NCBI GenBank assembly: GCA_030688135.1
Contig: JAUYIW010000043.1
Coordinates: forward strand, 1 to 6,795
From: Candidatus Uhrbacteria bacterium
GTDB taxonomy: Bacteria; Patescibacteriota; Patescibacteriia; UBA9934
Reading direction: 5' to 3'
Length of the DNA stretch: 6,795 nt
A model generated the notes under the pieces. That model was not told the origin of the DNA. It saw nothing but the letters and a program-made list of their open reading frames with translations, and ran no database searches. This document shows positions 6,137 to 6,795 of the stretch, one piece after another. The number at the start of each line of letters is the position of its first letter. Position 1 is the stretch's first letter. A program made the position numbers and the translations under genes.

Positions 6137-6664
6137 TTAAATCTTGCCGATTTCATGAAGCGCCTCTATTGCCTTAATTGTAATTCGTCGCTTCCCTTTC
6201 TGCCGAATGCCTCGCGCCACCTCACGAGCTTCTGAATAGACAAGCCACTTGTAGTCGTCGAACTCTGTCTCATCTAAGTTTAGAATGTTGGTGCTTGAAC
6301 TTAGTGCTGCAAAAAAATAAAGCTTTCCTTTCATTTGAACGTCCTTGCCGTCATCTGTTTTGAGTTCACGCGATCCCTGTGTGTTCAATGGAAACTCAAC
6401 AACATCACGATCAAAAACTTCTATCGACTTATTGGCGCTTTTAACTAGCGCGTCTCCAAGCTCCTCTTTCATCTCACGAAAGAGTGCATCTTCTAACAAC
6501 TCATTATTATCTATACCGCCTTGAGGCAACTGCCATAAACCATGCTCTGACTTATAGAGCATTAATATTTTTTGATCATATAAAAAACACCCAACAACAA
6601 CTGGTCTATAGCCAGATGCACGAATTTCGTTAAGTTTCTGAAGTGATGTGTCATTATTTTGCAT
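6137..6664 (-). CDS. RppH-like Nudix hydrolase
   Basis: A 175-residue Nudix protein. YRPVVVGCFLYDQKILMLYKSEHGLWQLPQGGID resembles the RNA 5'-pyrophosphohydrolase/dinucleoside polyphosphate hydrolase group, in which WQxPQGGI precedes the box. The Nudix box spans 49-71 with G49, E55 and REMKEELGD (63-71); metal ligands are intact. Likely activity is removal of pyrophosphate from mRNA 5' ends or cleavage of ApnA; sequence alone does not separate these. It is the first gene of the minus-strand cluster. The predicted -10 lies only 6 nt before the ATG at 6662-6664, so the mRNA may be leaderless. The gene is intact and followed after 2 nt by the second Nudix gene. Confidence 0.87.
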   Translation of the reverse strand: MQNNDTSLQKLNEIRASGYRPVVVGCFLYDQKILMLYKSEHGLWQLPQGGIDNNELLEDALFREMKEELGDALVKSANKSIEVFDRDVVEFPLNTQGSRELKTDDGKDVQMKGKLYFFAALSSSTNILNLDETEFDDYKWLVYSEAREVARGIRQKGKRRITIKAIEALHEIGKI

Positions 6665-6670
6665 ATAATT

Positions 6671-6699
6671 ATTGTAGCCCAGAAACGGATCATACGCAA
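6671..6699 (-). promoter_or_regulatory. Promoter of the Nudix-transposase-maf cluster, possibly leaderless
   Basis: On the minus strand, TTGCGT (6699-6694; 3/6) is followed after 17 nt by TACAAT (6676-6671; 5/6 to TATAAT). The expected start, 6-7 nt beyond the -10, falls at or next to the A of the ATG (6664), implying a leaderless transcript. The -35 hexamer lies inside the right copy of the ~109-bp inverted repeat, so the repeat contributes to the promoter. Confidence 0.55.
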
Positions 6700-6795
6700 T
6701 TTAGGTGGAAGATGCATAGAGGCCAAAGGTTAGCTCAACCGGTAGAAGCGGCGAATCTCTTGCTCTCTATCATCTCGAACCCGACTTAACTTTCT
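6687..6795 (+). repeat. Right copy of the ~109-bp inverted repeat, cut by the window end
   Basis: This is the inverted partner of 132-240, with 100 of 109 positions identical and no gaps. Its inner edge is at GGATCAT (6687), 23 nt upstream of the first Nudix start, and supplies that gene's -35 box. It continues off the window edge, so its full length is unknown. No gene is supported in 6665-6795. Confidence 0.85.

Noticed and set aside
6718..6795. tRNA gene in the right repeat (TTAGCTCAACCGGTAGAAGC looks like a D arm; TCTCGAACC like a T loop)
   Set aside because: Acceptor, D and anticodon stems do not pair properly, and the left copy changes the D-stem partner to AAAAC without compensation. 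At most a tRNA-derived remnant.
132..6795. A composite transposon bounded by the ~109-bp repeats
   Set aside because: The interior is mainly housekeeping genes (secDF, maf, Nudix), and the only transposase belongs to a family that does not use long terminal inverted repeats.

Overview
The window reads as a compact, gene-dense bacterial chromosome segment of moderate GC with short gaps and mostly weak Shine-Dalgarno sequences. SecD carries an embedded parvulin-like insert. This, the leaderless-looking Nudix gene and the small nucleotide-housecleaning genes fit a reduced-genome lineage such as Patescibacteria/CPR, but that placement is inference. UGA acts as an ordinary stop here: about 2,100 codons of confident coding sequence contain no internal UGA, which argues against the UGA-glycine lineages.

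Layout. Bases 1-334 hold no gene. They contain a patch of short direct and inverted repeats, one copy of a ~109-bp repeat (132-240), and the likely terminator of the sec operon (278-322). secF (335-1237) and secD (1310-3334) lie on the minus strand, transcribed secD to secF from a good promoter at 3432-3460. A ~300-bp divergent intergenic region separates secD from a plus-strand stand-alone HD hydrolase of the RelA/SpoT type (3639-4214), which ends at a textbook Rho-independent terminator. The rest is a minus-strand cluster read right to left: RppH-like Nudix hydrolase (6137-6664), second Nudix hydrolase (5634-6134), IS200-like Y1/REP-associated transposase (4893-5621), and Maf-family nucleotide pyrophosphatase (4311-4877). 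The window ends in a second, inverted copy of the ~109-bp repeat (6687-6795).

The most striking structure is around the transposase. It sits between two copies of a perfect palindrome (4887-4937 and 5624-5682) sharing an identical 45-nt core. Each arm is itself a small REP-like hairpin. The palindrome encodes the last 12 residues (SLGDGPKMPVTE) and the UGA stop of two unrelated proteins, the transposase and the upstream Nudix hydrolase. The next start codon follows 12-15 nt later in the same frame. Nudix, transposase and Maf therefore form one continuous reading frame broken only by palindrome-borne UGA codons. This looks like a transposase/palindrome module inserted in an operon that supplies tails, stops and probably translational coupling.

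The second notable item is SecD, whose extracytoplasmic P1 domain contains a ~220-residue insert with one recognisable parvulin-type PPIase domain and one degenerate one. That would tether a post-translocational folding factor to the Sec channel. Functionally, the non-sec genes share a theme of hydrolysing nucleotide pyrophosphates or alarmones.
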